Source: Prosthecobacter debontii (lineage in GTDB: Bacteria > Verrucomicrobiota > Verrucomicrobiia > Verrucomicrobiales > Akkermansiaceae). Taken from it: a DNA stretch of 57,588 nt. The notes beneath the pieces are model-generated. The model was given only the letters and a program-made list of their open reading frames with translations. It was not told the DNA's origin and ran no database searches. Positions 1-9,002 of this stretch are shown piece after piece. Numbering within the stretch: position 1 is the stretch's first letter; each line of letters begins with the position of its first letter. The translations under genes and the position numbers were made by a program. Where the stretch lies: positions 1 to 57,588 of the forward strand of contig CAMCBV010000017.1 of NCBI GenBank assembly GCA_945873125.1. The letters run 5' to 3'.

Positions 1-92
1 TCGAAACGGCGGGCCACCTGTTCACGGGTGGTGTCGCCGCGATCATAGGCCTTGAGGATGCGCTGCCGGAGATCCATTGAGATAGTTGCCAT
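1..92 (-). CDS. IS630-type transposase, N-terminal fragment (cut by window edge)
   Basis: Reading the minus strand from the ATG at 92 gives an open frame of 30 codons that runs off the window, beginning MATISMDLRQRILKAYDRG and continuing through DTTREQVARRF. This is the typical start of the winged helix-turn-helix DNA-binding domain of IS630/Tc1-like transposases. The DDE catalytic domain would lie outside the window, so it cannot be said whether the copy is intact. The insertion sequence end should lie between 92 and the hrpA stop at 164, but no clear terminal inverted repeat can be fixed without the other end. Family call is from N-terminal similarity only. Confidence 0.7.
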   Translation of the reverse strand, partial: MATISMDLRQRILKAYDRGDTTREQVARRF

Positions 93-163
93 GGGCGCAC
101 CATAGCATGGTATCTTGAAACGGCTACAGTTTTATTTAAAATGCTCTAAACCGTGGCGGCGGA

Positions 164-3100
164 TTATTCCCCCATCTTCGTTTTAATGATTTTCTCTGAG
201 GTTTTGGCTTTCAGTTCCACATCAGGCGCAAACGTTTGGATTCGCCATTCTTCTAGTAACCAGCCGATTTCCCATAGTGCGGGATTGTTAGGATTGGATG
301 TCCAGCGATGAAACCATTCATCCCACAGCGGGCGGATGATATCCATTTTCTCAAGATCTTTGACCAAGGGAAAACTCTCGATGCGGCCGAGGCGGGAGCG
401 GATGGCGCGGAATCTTCTGGGGAGATCAATGAAATGTTGGAACCCAGTTTTCCATACGAAACCCTCGCGCATGAGCCAGGAGAGTTGTTGGTCTAGGTCG
501 GTGGCGATTTCACCGAAATTTCTATCGCCATGATGCGAGGTTATCCATGTGCGGACCATGCGCTCTGCGGTGACGATATCATCGAGGGCTTGTCCGATCT
601 GGGTCGCGGCATCGAACCATTTGCCTTTCGTGTTCTCGTGGGCGATGGCAAAGTTTTGGGGACTGCGTGGAAATTCACCCCCGACCACCCCCTCGGCGGT
701 GAGTAAGAGCAGTTCATCAAGTTCTATCCCGAGGCGTGGCATTTCGACTTTGCCTAACAAACCCAGTGGAAACTTTTTGCGTAGATAATCGACCTCACGT
801 TCGGCGCCTAGCAGCAGCAAGCGAGCGCCGCCGCGTCGGTGGGATTCGCGGGCTTCGTGGAGGTTGGTAAAGGCCCGCACGCCGACGGTTTTGCCTTCGT
901 CCACCAAAGCGGGAAATGCCGGTCCACCGGCGGTCATGACTTGTTCGGGCAAACTCTCGCCGTCCCATGCGCTCATGCCGCGTCGCTCAATATCGGCGGT
1001 GGCCGCGGCTTCGAAACGTGCGCGCATTCGATCGGCGAGCTGAAGTTTCAGCTGCGCGACATCGGCTCCCATGGCGAGCTCTTCGCCTTCGTCATCGCAT
1101 ACCCAGATTTTCGTGATCAACTCCTCGGGAAGTTTTGTCAGATCGAATTCCGAAGCCGGGATTTGTGCGCCGTTGCGTTCGTGAATATGCTCGGCGAGCG
1201 TTTCTCTCACTCCTTTTTCCTTGGGTGCGCCTGACCAGAGTTCCGCAAAGCTGTATGCGGTTTCTGAAATGGGTTGGCATGATTTCCGGTAATCTTTCGG
1301 CAAACCGCGCATGAGAAATTCCGCGCGTTGTTCGAGGTTTCCATCGACTCCCCACTCCGGTAGCCATTCGGGCATACTGGGTAATTGATCGACGTGCACA
1401 CCGATCGTGACCCCGTCATCGCGTTCACCCGGTGCACAATGATAGTAGACTGGATATTCTTCGCCTTCGTGTTTCAACGCATCTGGAAAATGTTCCAAAC
1501 CTATCAAATCCTCCCAAACTACATCGGTCATCCCAAGAATGAGAGAATCTTCGTTTTGCTCACGCCATTTGTGAAAAGCTGCGGCCGTGGAAATGTCTTC
1601 AGGAATCCTAGCAGCAAAAAACCGAACCACTGCGTCTTCACTCCACAACATTCCCACCCGCCGCAACTTATCTTCCAGCCCTTTGATTTCCTCCCGCATC
1701 GCTTCCATGTGATCGAGAAAACGAGTTTTCCTGCGCAAGCCCCCGCCCAAAATTCCTTCACGCAGAAACACCTCGTGTGCGGCTTTTTGATCGACCCGTC
1801 CGTAGTGCACACGCCGACCCTCGATGACATGCAGCCCGCCGCAGATCACGGTTTCCTTGCCATACACCGCACCTTGTTTTTCATCCCAATGGGCTTCGCC
1901 GTATCGACTGCGGCAAAGGTGAGGAGCGACAATTTCGACCCATTCAGGTTGGATCATCGCCACACGCCTCGCCCATAAGCGAGTGGTCTCGACAAGTTCG
2001 AGTCCCAGCAACCATTCGTTGCGTTTCTTTAAACCGAATAAACCCGAACCGGGAAACACCGCAAAAAAACCACCCGATGCGCTGCGGTAAGCTTTGTTTT
2101 CCTTATCCCAAAGCCCGAACTGTCTAGGAGCTCCAGCCAAAAGCGACCGATGAATCGCACCATAGTCATCATTCTTCTTTGAAACTTGAAATTTGAAATT
2201 TGAAATTTCTATGAGCTCATCAATGACATTTCCCCACTCTGTCACGCGTTTCGCATTGAGGAAATGGTTGCCACAATATTTTCGAAGTTGGTTCCACTTC
2301 CATTTGCGGCCGTCATAAAACTTCGAAACATCACGCCAGAGATTCAGCATGGCGATGAAATCACTGTCTGGATCATTCCACTGCGAATGTGCGGCATCGG
2401 CCTCGCGTTTCTTCTCTGCTGGACGCTCGCGAGGATCGCTGGTTTCCAATCCTGCGACAATAATTGTCACTTCCGATTCGCAATGCTCGCGCTTGGCTTC
2501 GATCAACATCCGACCCATGCGCGGATCAACCGGCAACTTTGCCAATTCCCGACCGATTTCGGTTAGTCGTTTCTCATGATCCAGCGCGCCGACCTCACGT
2601 AGGGCTCGGTATCCTTCAGCTATAGCTTTGGGATTGGGTGGATCGATGAAAGGAAACTCCGAAATTTCCGGAAGTCCGAGCGACTTCATCCTCAATATCA
2701 CACCTGCGAGCGAACTACGGCGGATTTCCGGATCGGTGAATTCGGAGCGATCAAACAGATCGTCTTGCTCATAGAGTCTGAGACAAATCCCATCTTGCAC
2801 CCGACCACAACGACCTTTCCGCTGGCGCGCGCTCGCCTGACTGACAGGCTCGATCTGTAAACGTTGAACACCGCGCGCTGGGCTCCATCGACTGACCCTA
2901 GCCAAACCGGAATCAATCACACAAGCGATGCGTGGGATCGTCAGCGAGGTCTCGGCGACATTCGTCGCCAGCACGATTCGTCGCTTCTTTCCGGGTTGGA
3001 AAATCCGCTGTTGCTCCGCCATACCGAGACGAGCGAACAAGGGCAGGACTTCTGTGTTTCGATAATTCCGGCCTTCCAGGATTTCCGCAGCCTCACGAAT

Positions 3101-3829
3101 CTCGCGTTCACCCGGCAGAAAAATCAGGACATCGCCATGCGGATCGATGTCGTTCAGGTAATCCACTCCCCGCACGACGTGTGAGGCGATTTCCTCATCG
3201 TCATTTCCAGGTAGGAAAAATTCAGTCACAGGAAACATCCGACCCTCTGCCTCAATGACCGGAGTATTTGCTTCCCCGAAAAAATTCGCAAACGCCCCAG
3301 CATCAAGTGTTGCTGATGAAATAACCAGTTTCATCTCGGATCGGCGTTCTAAGAGGCATTTCAAATAACCGAGAAGGAAATCGATATTGAGCGAGCGTTC
3401 ATGCGCTTCATCGAGAATGAGCGCGTCGTAGCGATTGAGATCGGGATCACCCCGAGTCTCGGCAAGAAGGATGCCATCGGTCATGAATTTGATCCGCGTC
3501 TCCTTAGACGTCTGGTCATCAAATCGAACCTGATAGCCCACAAAATCACCCAAGGGCACCGATAGCTCTTCTGCCACCCGTTTCGCCACCGAGACCGCCG
3601 CAATCCGCCGTGGCTGAGTGCAACCGATCAATCTTCGTCTGGTCTCTGGATTCTGACCTCTGGCTTCTAGAGCCTCCGCGACCATCTTGGGTAGCTGGGT
3701 GGTCTTGCCCGAACCCGTATCCGAAACCACTACCACGACCTGATGATTGCGGATCGCATCGACAAGCTCACGACGTAATCCCGCAACTGGCAGATCCGCC
3801 GGATAATTCCAGTTCCCCGAAAAACTCAT
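164..3829 (-). CDS. hrpA: ATP-dependent RNA helicase HrpA (DEAH box)
   Basis: A 1221-aa DEAH-box helicase. The Walker A motif DTGSGKT is at about residues 37-43, DEAH at 140-143, SAT at 172-174 and motif VI QRKGRCGR near residue 335. HA2 and OB-fold regions follow, then the long DUF3418 C-terminal part (roughly 630-1210) that marks bacterial HrpA. Length is close to the usual 1250-1300 aa. In enteric bacteria HrpA acts in mRNA processing and in rescue of stalled ribosomes. It is the last gene of a minus-strand run, 11 bp after the preceding CDS, so it is probably co-transcribed with the secreted-protein cluster. Oddity: residues about 540-550 (NFKFQVSKK) are encoded by a simple A/T-rich repeat that also occurs between genes (see 2166-2212). 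Confidence 0.95.
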   Translation of the reverse strand: MSFSGNWNYPADLPVAGLRRELVDAIRNHQVVVVVSDTGSGKTTQLPKMVAEALEARGQNPETRRRLIGCTQPRRIAAVSVAKRVAEELSVPLGDFVGYQVRFDDQTSKETRIKFMTDGILLAETRGDPDLNRYDALILDEAHERSLNIDFLLGYLKCLLERRSEMKLVISSATLDAGAFANFFGEANTPVIEAEGRMFPVTEFFLPGNDDEEIASHVVRGVDYLNDIDPHGDVLIFLPGEREIREAAEILEGRNYRNTEVLPLFARLGMAEQQRIFQPGKKRRIVLATNVAETSLTIPRIACVIDSGLARVSRWSPARGVQRLQIEPVSQASARQRKGRCGRVQDGICLRLYEQDDLFDRSEFTDPEIRRSSLAGVILRMKSLGLPEISEFPFIDPPNPKAIAEGYRALREVGALDHEKRLTEIGRELAKLPVDPRMGRMLIEAKREHCESEVTIIVAGLETSDPRERPAEKKREADAAHSQWNDPDSDFIAMLNLWRDVSKFYDGRKWKWNQLRKYCGNHFLNAKRVTEWGNVIDELIEISNFKFQVSKKNDDYGAIHRSLLAGAPRQFGLWDKENKAYRSASGGFFAVFPGSGLFGLKKRNEWLLGLELVETTRLWARRVAMIQPEWVEIVAPHLCRSRYGEAHWDEKQGAVYGKETVICGGLHVIEGRRVHYGRVDQKAAHEVFLREGILGGGLRRKTRFLDHMEAMREEIKGLEDKLRRVGMLWSEDAVVRFFAARIPEDISTAAAFHKWREQNEDSLILGMTDVVWEDLIGLEHFPDALKHEGEEYPVYYHCAPGERDDGVTIGVHVDQLPSMPEWLPEWGVDGNLEQRAEFLMRGLPKDYRKSCQPISETAYSFAELWSGAPKEKGVRETLAEHIHERNGAQIPASEFDLTKLPEELITKIWVCDDEGEELAMGADVAQLKLQLADRMRARFEAAATADIERRGMSAWDGESLPEQVMTAGGPAFPALVDEGKTVGVRAFTNLHEARESHRRGGARLLLLGAEREVDYLRKKFPLGLLGKVEMPRLGIELDELLLLTAEGVVGGEFPRSPQNFAIAHENTKGKWFDAATQIGQALDDIVTAERMVRTWITSHHGDRNFGEIATDLDQQLSWLMREGFVWKTGFQHFIDLPRRFRAIRSRLGRIESFPLVKDLEKMDIIRPLWDEWFHRWTSNPNNPALWEIGWLLEEWRIQTFAPDVELKAKTSEKIIKTKMGE
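2166..2212. repeat. A/T-rich periodic repeat read in frame inside hrpA
   Basis: The stretch consists of tandem copies of a 7-nt unit, aaatttg. A 17-nt core at 2193-2209 (ttgaaatttgaaatttc) recurs exactly, in the opposite orientation, in the intergenic sequence at 34648-34664. Within hrpA the minus-strand reading stays open and adds about ten residues (NFKFQVSKK) in a linker before the conserved segment starting YGAIHRSLLAG. It looks like an insertion of an intergenic-type repeat that kept the frame. Confidence 0.6.
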
Positions 3830-3840
3830 CGGCAGGCAAG

Positions 3841-5199
3841 TTATCTCGATTTTGGATAGAGGTTGAATTGAATCCGTTTAAAAGCGGATTGAAGGAACTC
3901 TGCTCGACCGAAGTTCTGGCTATAACCCACGAGTTTTCCATCCTTAACATCCTCGAGTCTGAAGACCAATGTCGAACCGTCCGCGAAGATGGCTTTGACG
4001 TCACCGTTGTAGAGTTTGGGGGTTGGCATCGGATCGGTTTTTTTAAGGGCGATATTATTGATGCGATTAACCGGGAAAACGACATCTGTGAAAGGTGTTT
4101 TGATTTTGATCATTTCACCTTCAATTCCAATAACCTCACCTTCAATTGTATCACCATTGCAGAGCATCATTCTGCCCTCGGGTAATTCCTTGGGAGTTGG
4201 TGATTTGGGATTAGGCAAAAAAGGATCGATTTGAAATTGTCCAAATTGTTCTGCTACCATCATTTCCTGACTCATGGATTCATCAACGTAACCATCCCAT
4301 TCCGTGATCAAAATATTTGAAATGGCGGACTGATAATTCATATCGGATGCAAACAACAGGCCCTTGCCTTTTATTTTATCCAGAGAATCGTCCTGCCAAA
4401 CTCCACAAAGCTGTTCATCGATGAATACCATGATCTTCTTCGTTTTTCGGCTGACGCGTATATCTATGCGTGTCTTTTCATTTGGTTGGATCCTTTTTGC
4501 GATCAACTTGCTGCCTAACATCAAATCATCACCTAAACGTTTAACTCTCACCATACTGCCCTGAAAGGTGATTTCGTAACCATTCTTTGGGTTCGGGGTT
4601 TTGATGTCGGATGTGAAAAGAACGACTCTTGATCTTGTTAATTCTTTTCGACTCAGATCATAGCTGATTTTGACTTCGCTGGTAAAATCAATATCGCGAG
4701 CGATACCACCAATACCGCTGCAAACTAGTGCCTTATCTTCATATTTCCAGCTGCCTTCAGCTCCGCTGAGGGTCCATTCATTCAGGCTGAGTGGACCGCG
4801 GTAAAGCACCTTGCTGTTTCGGGAAATATTGATTGATTTGACAAGTTGCTTGGGGAAAACCATTTCCCCTGCATAAAGGGTTTCGAGGCGGATTTCCTGA
4901 TCATTCAAACCTATCAGCCGTCCTCTTGCGGAATCTCCATTGTTAAGATCAAGAATGGCTTCATGAGCGGCTTCATTCGGCATGCCATTCAATTTACCTG
5001 GAAGTTGGAGTTCGAGAATCTGATCCAATTTGAAGCGAGCCTGATCTCTCAATAACTCCGATTCCCATGTGAGTGCATCCAAGTTCAAATCTACGGCGTT
5101 TCCTACGAGTTGATCACCATTTGCAAAACGAACGACCGCCGTATCTTTTGAGGCAAAGCAAAAGCTCGTCAGAAAAACAAACAGGATGAATAACTTCAT
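3841..5199 (-). CDS. Secreted LamG-like protein with flanking NGD modules (paralogue A)
   Basis: A 452-aa protein with a signal peptide (MKLFILFVFLTSFCFA). Two short beta-rich modules come first, each centred on a phrase like FANGDQLVG or LNNGDSARG followed by a P-[KR]-x-x-[LVI] strand. A conserved joint LYRGPLSLNEW follows, then a concanavalin-like (LamG/DUF1080-type) jelly roll at about residues 145-300 ending in RKTKKIMVFIDEQLCGVW. Two more NGD modules close the protein (LCNGDTIEG, LYNGDVKA). The same order is seen in the two genes upstream, so the three arose by tandem duplication. Its start overlaps the preceding stop by 4 bp, which implies translational coupling. The function is unknown; an extracellular binding or scaffold role, perhaps for glycans, is inference. 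Confidence 0.75.
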   Translation of the reverse strand: MKLFILFVFLTSFCFASKDTAVVRFANGDQLVGNAVDLNLDALTWESELLRDQARFKLDQILELQLPGKLNGMPNEAAHEAILDLNNGDSARGRLIGLNDQEIRLETLYAGEMVFPKQLVKSINISRNSKVLYRGPLSLNEWTLSGAEGSWKYEDKALVCSGIGGIARDIDFTSEVKISYDLSRKELTRSRVVLFTSDIKTPNPKNGYEITFQGSMVRVKRLGDDLMLGSKLIAKRIQPNEKTRIDIRVSRKTKKIMVFIDEQLCGVWQDDSLDKIKGKGLLFASDMNYQSAISNILITEWDGYVDESMSQEMMVAEQFGQFQIDPFLPNPKSPTPKELPEGRMMLCNGDTIEGEVIGIEGEMIKIKTPFTDVVFPVNRINNIALKKTDPMPTPKLYNGDVKAIFADGSTLVFRLEDVKDGKLVGYSQNFGRAEFLQSAFKRIQFNLYPKSR

Positions 5200-6527
5200 T
5201 TTTCTTTAGATGGATTGGATTTGATCTGAGTGCTTCTTTCCAGACGTGAGATGGCGGTACGATTTATTTTCAGATCGCCGAGTAATGGATGGGTCACGTC
5301 GATGGTGCTTTCATTGAATATGCATTTTGATACCCGCATATTACCCCGGCCTTGAAGGAACAGGCTCAGGCCATCGAAATTTTTAATATGTACGTCGGTT
5401 GTATTTTTGAAATGAATGCTGGAAACTTCGGATTCAGGTAGTTCGATGGGTTCCGCTTGGAAATTGCTTTTAAAACGATAGATCGCACCGTTCGGCCCAT
5501 TCGTAATGGATAGCAGGTTTCCACCAAAGCGCTCGCCGTTGCGACCTATCACAGCATCTTCCTTGCCATCACCACGCTCTTCGGTCCGATGCCTGTCGCC
5601 GTGATCTTCCCAATCTGAAATATTTATATCAGAGATCCTTAGTTTATTTTCATCCGCTGCTTGAGCTCCGAAAGATATTCCGGTTCCGTTCGGAAGATCA
5701 GGAAAAGGATCCGCATAGCGACCCTCCAACTTGTCATTTAGGTAGAGGTCCAAGCGACCACTTTTGCGGGTTACCCTGATTTCGATCCATAATTCCTTTG
5801 ATGTAAACTCCTGAGGTTTGCGCGGAATGACAGCAACGGTTGAGTAACGTGTTTTACCAGTTGATTCTCTTTTTATTTCCATGCCCGCATTGCCATATTG
5901 GATATAATATCGGTTAACGGCTTTGCCTGAGTAATTCATGGGATCGCCAAAATAAAAACGGAAATTGGGGTTGTTTTCCCAGCTTGCCTTGAAACGAACC
6001 GAGTAGTTTTCTGGAAGTTTAACGTCGCGGTATAGTAGACCGGGCCCGCTTGCTACCAAACTTCCGTTCTCCATCTGCCATTTTGATACTTCGTCCACGC
6101 TGTTTTTCCACTCACTGATTTGCTTGGGTCCGCTGTAGATAGATTTTTTTGCGAACAAGCCGACATCCAAAGAGTCAATCATTTCACGCGGGATATCCAA
6201 ATCACCGAGAAGAGGCGTGTTGATTTGCAAGATCTTGTTATCCAGTCCACGAATGTTGACCGGAAAAGAATCGCCGTTGACGAGGGTGAGGTTTTGCTGA
6301 GGGGGCTCAGTGATTTGCTCGGATTTGCCAAAATCGATTTTGCTGACTTTATCGGCTTGTAGCTTGATCGGTTGATCCGAATGCGGCGTGATCAGTAGGA
6401 TCACTCCATCCGCATCCATGGAGGCAGGTTCACCGGTGATCTTGTTATCACCTGAAAACGAAACCTCGGAGCCACTTCCAAAAGTGACCAGACACAGGCA
6501 GCAAAAAATCCATTTAAAATTCCACAT
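5196..6527 (-). CDS. Secreted LamG-like protein with flanking NGD modules (paralogue B)
   Basis: A 443-aa secreted protein, second of three tandem paralogues. The ATG at 6527 is chosen because it starts a good signal peptide (MWNFKWIFCCLCLVTFGSGS) and overlaps the upstream stop by only 14 bp; a start at 6536 is also possible. It has two N-terminal modules (SGDNKITG, VNGDSFPV), the joint IYSGPKQISEW, a jelly roll with RKSGRLDLYLNDKLEGRY, then two C-terminal modules (RNGERFGG, LLGDLKINR). The phrase TPLLGDLDIPREMI matches the TDFAGLLEYPRDQV strand of paralogue C. The first and last modules have lost the strict NGD. It ends with a 4-bp overlap into paralogue A. No catalytic motif was recognised. 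Confidence 0.75.
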   Translation of the reverse strand: MWNFKWIFCCLCLVTFGSGSEVSFSGDNKITGEPASMDADGVILLITPHSDQPIKLQADKVSKIDFGKSEQITEPPQQNLTLVNGDSFPVNIRGLDNKILQINTPLLGDLDIPREMIDSLDVGLFAKKSIYSGPKQISEWKNSVDEVSKWQMENGSLVASGPGLLYRDVKLPENYSVRFKASWENNPNFRFYFGDPMNYSGKAVNRYYIQYGNAGMEIKRESTGKTRYSTVAVIPRKPQEFTSKELWIEIRVTRKSGRLDLYLNDKLEGRYADPFPDLPNGTGISFGAQAADENKLRISDINISDWEDHGDRHRTEERGDGKEDAVIGRNGERFGGNLLSITNGPNGAIYRFKSNFQAEPIELPESEVSSIHFKNTTDVHIKNFDGLSLFLQGRGNMRVSKCIFNESTIDVTHPLLGDLKINRTAISRLERSTQIKSNPSKEK

Positions 6528-8010
6528 TCCAGTCATCGAGGTAGCTTTGGGTCGATTTGAATTCCAGTATGCCGGCAGATTCCAGACTAACATTCATTTC
6601 ACCACTGGCGGTGTTGAGCAAACGAATGTTTTTTGAGTCTCCCGAGATAATTTTTCCACTGATGCTGCCAAGCGGGTAAAATCTGACTTTGAATGTTGCG
6701 GGTTCTGATGGGTCAGTGAATTTGAGTTGGGATTTTGCAAACCTTATCTCAGCGATCTCGGTCATGGGGAACGAAAAATTTCCAAACCGACCGGTTAGAT
6801 TGACTTTGCCGTCTTTCATACCATGGATCTTTCCCGAAAAGCGGTCAGTCCCGTTATTTAGCAGGACAATGTCGGAATCATCCGAATTCAGGCTGCGGGC
6901 TGCATCAGGCATACCATTCCACTCGGCGACGATAACATCAGAAACGCGCAATGGAGACTCTTCTAACTGGACCATGAAGCCATAACCCGCACCTTTGCCC
7001 ATGTATCCGTCAGATGCATTTCCATTTTCGCTTGGGGGGACGTTCTTTTCATTCCACTCACAGATAGATTGGCCATCTACAAAGAGAAAAATGTCTCCTG
7101 AAATACGGTTACAACGAATTTCGAATTTGGCGGATCCGGAATTCGAGAGTCGCAGCATGGAGTTTTTCGACTGGATTCGTTCCATGACAGGTATTCCCTC
7201 CTCATTGAATCCTGAGCGATAAAGCACCACATAATTGCTATAGACATGCAGCACATAACTTGAGCCGAAAATGTAAGGTTGATCCTGAATGTTGTTGGGG
7301 CGGGGATTTTCCTCCTGATACGGCTTTGCGTTTTTCGGAATGGTAAAATCGGCATGAAATCCGATTGCGATCGAGAGTCGGTTTTTCCATGCGAGATCAA
7401 ATTGTAAAACCGAGCGATCCGACATGCCGGTGTCGCGAGTTAATGCCGTGCCTATTTTTTCATCGTTCCAATACCATGCGGATCCGGAGAATTTCCACAA
7501 GGGAAAGTCTTTTTCAACTTCTTCCTCTTTTTTCTGCATGGGAATCCCACCCGTATGTTTGCAATTCTTCTGAGTCCATTCTTCTTTATCAAATGGACCG
7601 TAATAGAGAACCCGGCCACCCATCGGATTCGGAGCAATGATTTCAACCTGATCTCTGGGGTATTCCAAGAGACCCGCGAAATCCGTCTGAACCAAGACTC
7701 TTTTATCGTCAATATCTCGGACCATACCTGGGATTCTGTCTCCATTGCAGGCGCCCACATATGCCAGACTAGCAAGAGATTGTGATGGCTTACCGGATTT
7801 CAGAACGACCTGCCGGATATCAGAGGGATTGAATTTGATCGGTTCATCTTCCGGTTTGTCGCGTTTCCATAGAAGCGTGCCATGTTCCCCGAATCCATGG
7901 AACGCGCCGTGTAGTTGATCGCCATTCTCGAAGCGCAAAAGATCCTGTGTGTCGGCGAGTGCGAGCGGTGAGACGAATCCGACTATTGTAATGATAAGCC
8001 TGAAATTCAT
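6514..8010 (-). CDS. Secreted LamG-like protein with flanking NGD modules (paralogue C)
   Basis: A 498-aa protein with a signal peptide (MNFRLIITIVGFVSPLALA). Its order is the same as in the two genes downstream: NGD modules (FENGDQLHG, CNGDRIPG), the joint LYYGPFDKEEW, and a jelly-roll domain enlarged by loops, including a stretch with the phrase FGSSYVLHVYSNYVVLY. The strand RISGDIFLFVDGQSICEW follows, then C-terminal modules (LNNGTDRFSG, and a final barrel around SGKIISGDSKNIRLL). It is the first of the triplet to be transcribed and overlaps the toroid gene by 4 bp (ATGA). The family is not one I can name; the central domain resembles DUF1080/LamG folds by pattern only. Confidence 0.75.
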   Translation of the reverse strand: MNFRLIITIVGFVSPLALADTQDLLRFENGDQLHGAFHGFGEHGTLLWKRDKPEDEPIKFNPSDIRQVVLKSGKPSQSLASLAYVGACNGDRIPGMVRDIDDKRVLVQTDFAGLLEYPRDQVEIIAPNPMGGRVLYYGPFDKEEWTQKNCKHTGGIPMQKKEEEVEKDFPLWKFSGSAWYWNDEKIGTALTRDTGMSDRSVLQFDLAWKNRLSIAIGFHADFTIPKNAKPYQEENPRPNNIQDQPYIFGSSYVLHVYSNYVVLYRSGFNEEGIPVMERIQSKNSMLRLSNSGSAKFEIRCNRISGDIFLFVDGQSICEWNEKNVPPSENGNASDGYMGKGAGYGFMVQLEESPLRVSDVIVAEWNGMPDAARSLNSDDSDIVLLNNGTDRFSGKIHGMKDGKVNLTGRFGNFSFPMTEIAEIRFAKSQLKFTDPSEPATFKVRFYPLGSISGKIISGDSKNIRLLNTASGEMNVSLESAGILEFKSTQSYLDDWNVEF

Positions 8011-9002
8011 TTTTCGTAGATGGGTAAGTAACGATAATTCAATGCGAGAGAAAGCAATGCGCCGGCCGTGCTGAAAGCCTGCCCATGACTTCCAGGAAAA
8101 GATCCGTCGGATGACTGAATGGTTCCGATATAACGGATATTACGACTATTCCATTCCTTCCAGACCGCTTCATCCGCGTGAAACAGAGCCTGAGACATAT
8201 AATATTCGTAATAGTAAGGATATGTGCGATCTCTGTAATCTAGGTTTTTCTTTAAAAATTCGAGGCTGGCCTTGTAAGCTTTGGATTCGGTTTCTTTGTT
8301 GAGTGACAAGCAAAGCGATCCGATAGCGGTGAGTGTGGGTTTTCCGCCCGCGGCCGATGTATAGCCATAAGAGCCATCACTGCCACGGCAGCTCGCGAGG
8401 TAGGCCAGTCCTTTGCGAATGGCTTCATCGGGAATTGGAAATCCCGCATTGCGCGCGGCAAACAAGGCTACAATCTGACTGCCGGTTACGGTCGTATCGG
8501 CATCTTTTGCATCGGGAGTATAACGCCATCCCCCGGTTGGATTGCGTTTTTGAGAACTCAGGATCAAATCCACTGCTTTTTGAAGGGCCTCGCCAATTTT
8601 CGGGTGATCGACAACACCGTAGGACTCGGCCAACGCTTTGGTTGCGAAGGCGTGATTATACATGCTCGTTCCAATGTATCCGTTATCCCTCATCTTGTTT
8701 TGTTTGGAAAGGATGTAGTCGATTCCGCGTCTGATGGTCTGAGCGTATTCACCATGGTTTGGATCGGTTCCATGCGCCAAAAAAGCGGCTACGCACAAGC
8801 CAACGACTCCGGGTTCATCACCCGAGCCATCATTCCATGAACCATCCGCATTTTGGCTTTTGGACAAATAGGTCAGTCCGCGAGTATAAATCAGGTCGAC
8901 CTGTGCGGGAACATGATCATCTCTGCGATCGAGAATGCCTTGCGCGCGCGCATGCGCAAAAGATCCAAGTAGCAAGCTGATAAAAGAACGACGAACCATC
9001 AT
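8007..9002 (-). CDS. Secreted prenyltransferase/squalene-oxidase-repeat (alpha/alpha toroid) protein
   Basis: A 331-aa exported protein whose N-terminus looks like a short signal sequence (SLLLGSFAHARA). It has repeated helical hairpins of the squalene-cyclase type: GLTYLSKSQNADGSW, GIDYILSKQNK, AVDLILSSQKRNPTGGW, GLAYLASCRGSDGSYGY and SLEFLKKN. These repeats build an alpha/alpha barrel. The DxDD catalytic motif of terpene cyclases is not seen, so a binding or scaffold role is more likely than cyclisation. Such toroid proteins often accompany DUF4175 and MoxR-type genes in Planctomycetota and Verrucomicrobiota, and here the DUF4175 gene lies one gene upstream. Both ends overlap their neighbours by 4 bp. 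Confidence 0.8.
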   Translation of the reverse strand: MMVRRSFISLLLGSFAHARAQGILDRRDDHVPAQVDLIYTRGLTYLSKSQNADGSWNDGSGDEPGVVGLCVAAFLAHGTDPNHGEYAQTIRRGIDYILSKQNKMRDNGYIGTSMYNHAFATKALAESYGVVDHPKIGEALQKAVDLILSSQKRNPTGGWRYTPDAKDADTTVTGSQIVALFAARNAGFPIPDEAIRKGLAYLASCRGSDGSYGYTSAAGGKPTLTAIGSLCLSLNKETESKAYKASLEFLKKNLDYRDRTYPYYYEYYMSQALFHADEAVWKEWNSRNIRYIGTIQSSDGSFPGSHGQAFSTAGALLSLALNYRYLPIYEK

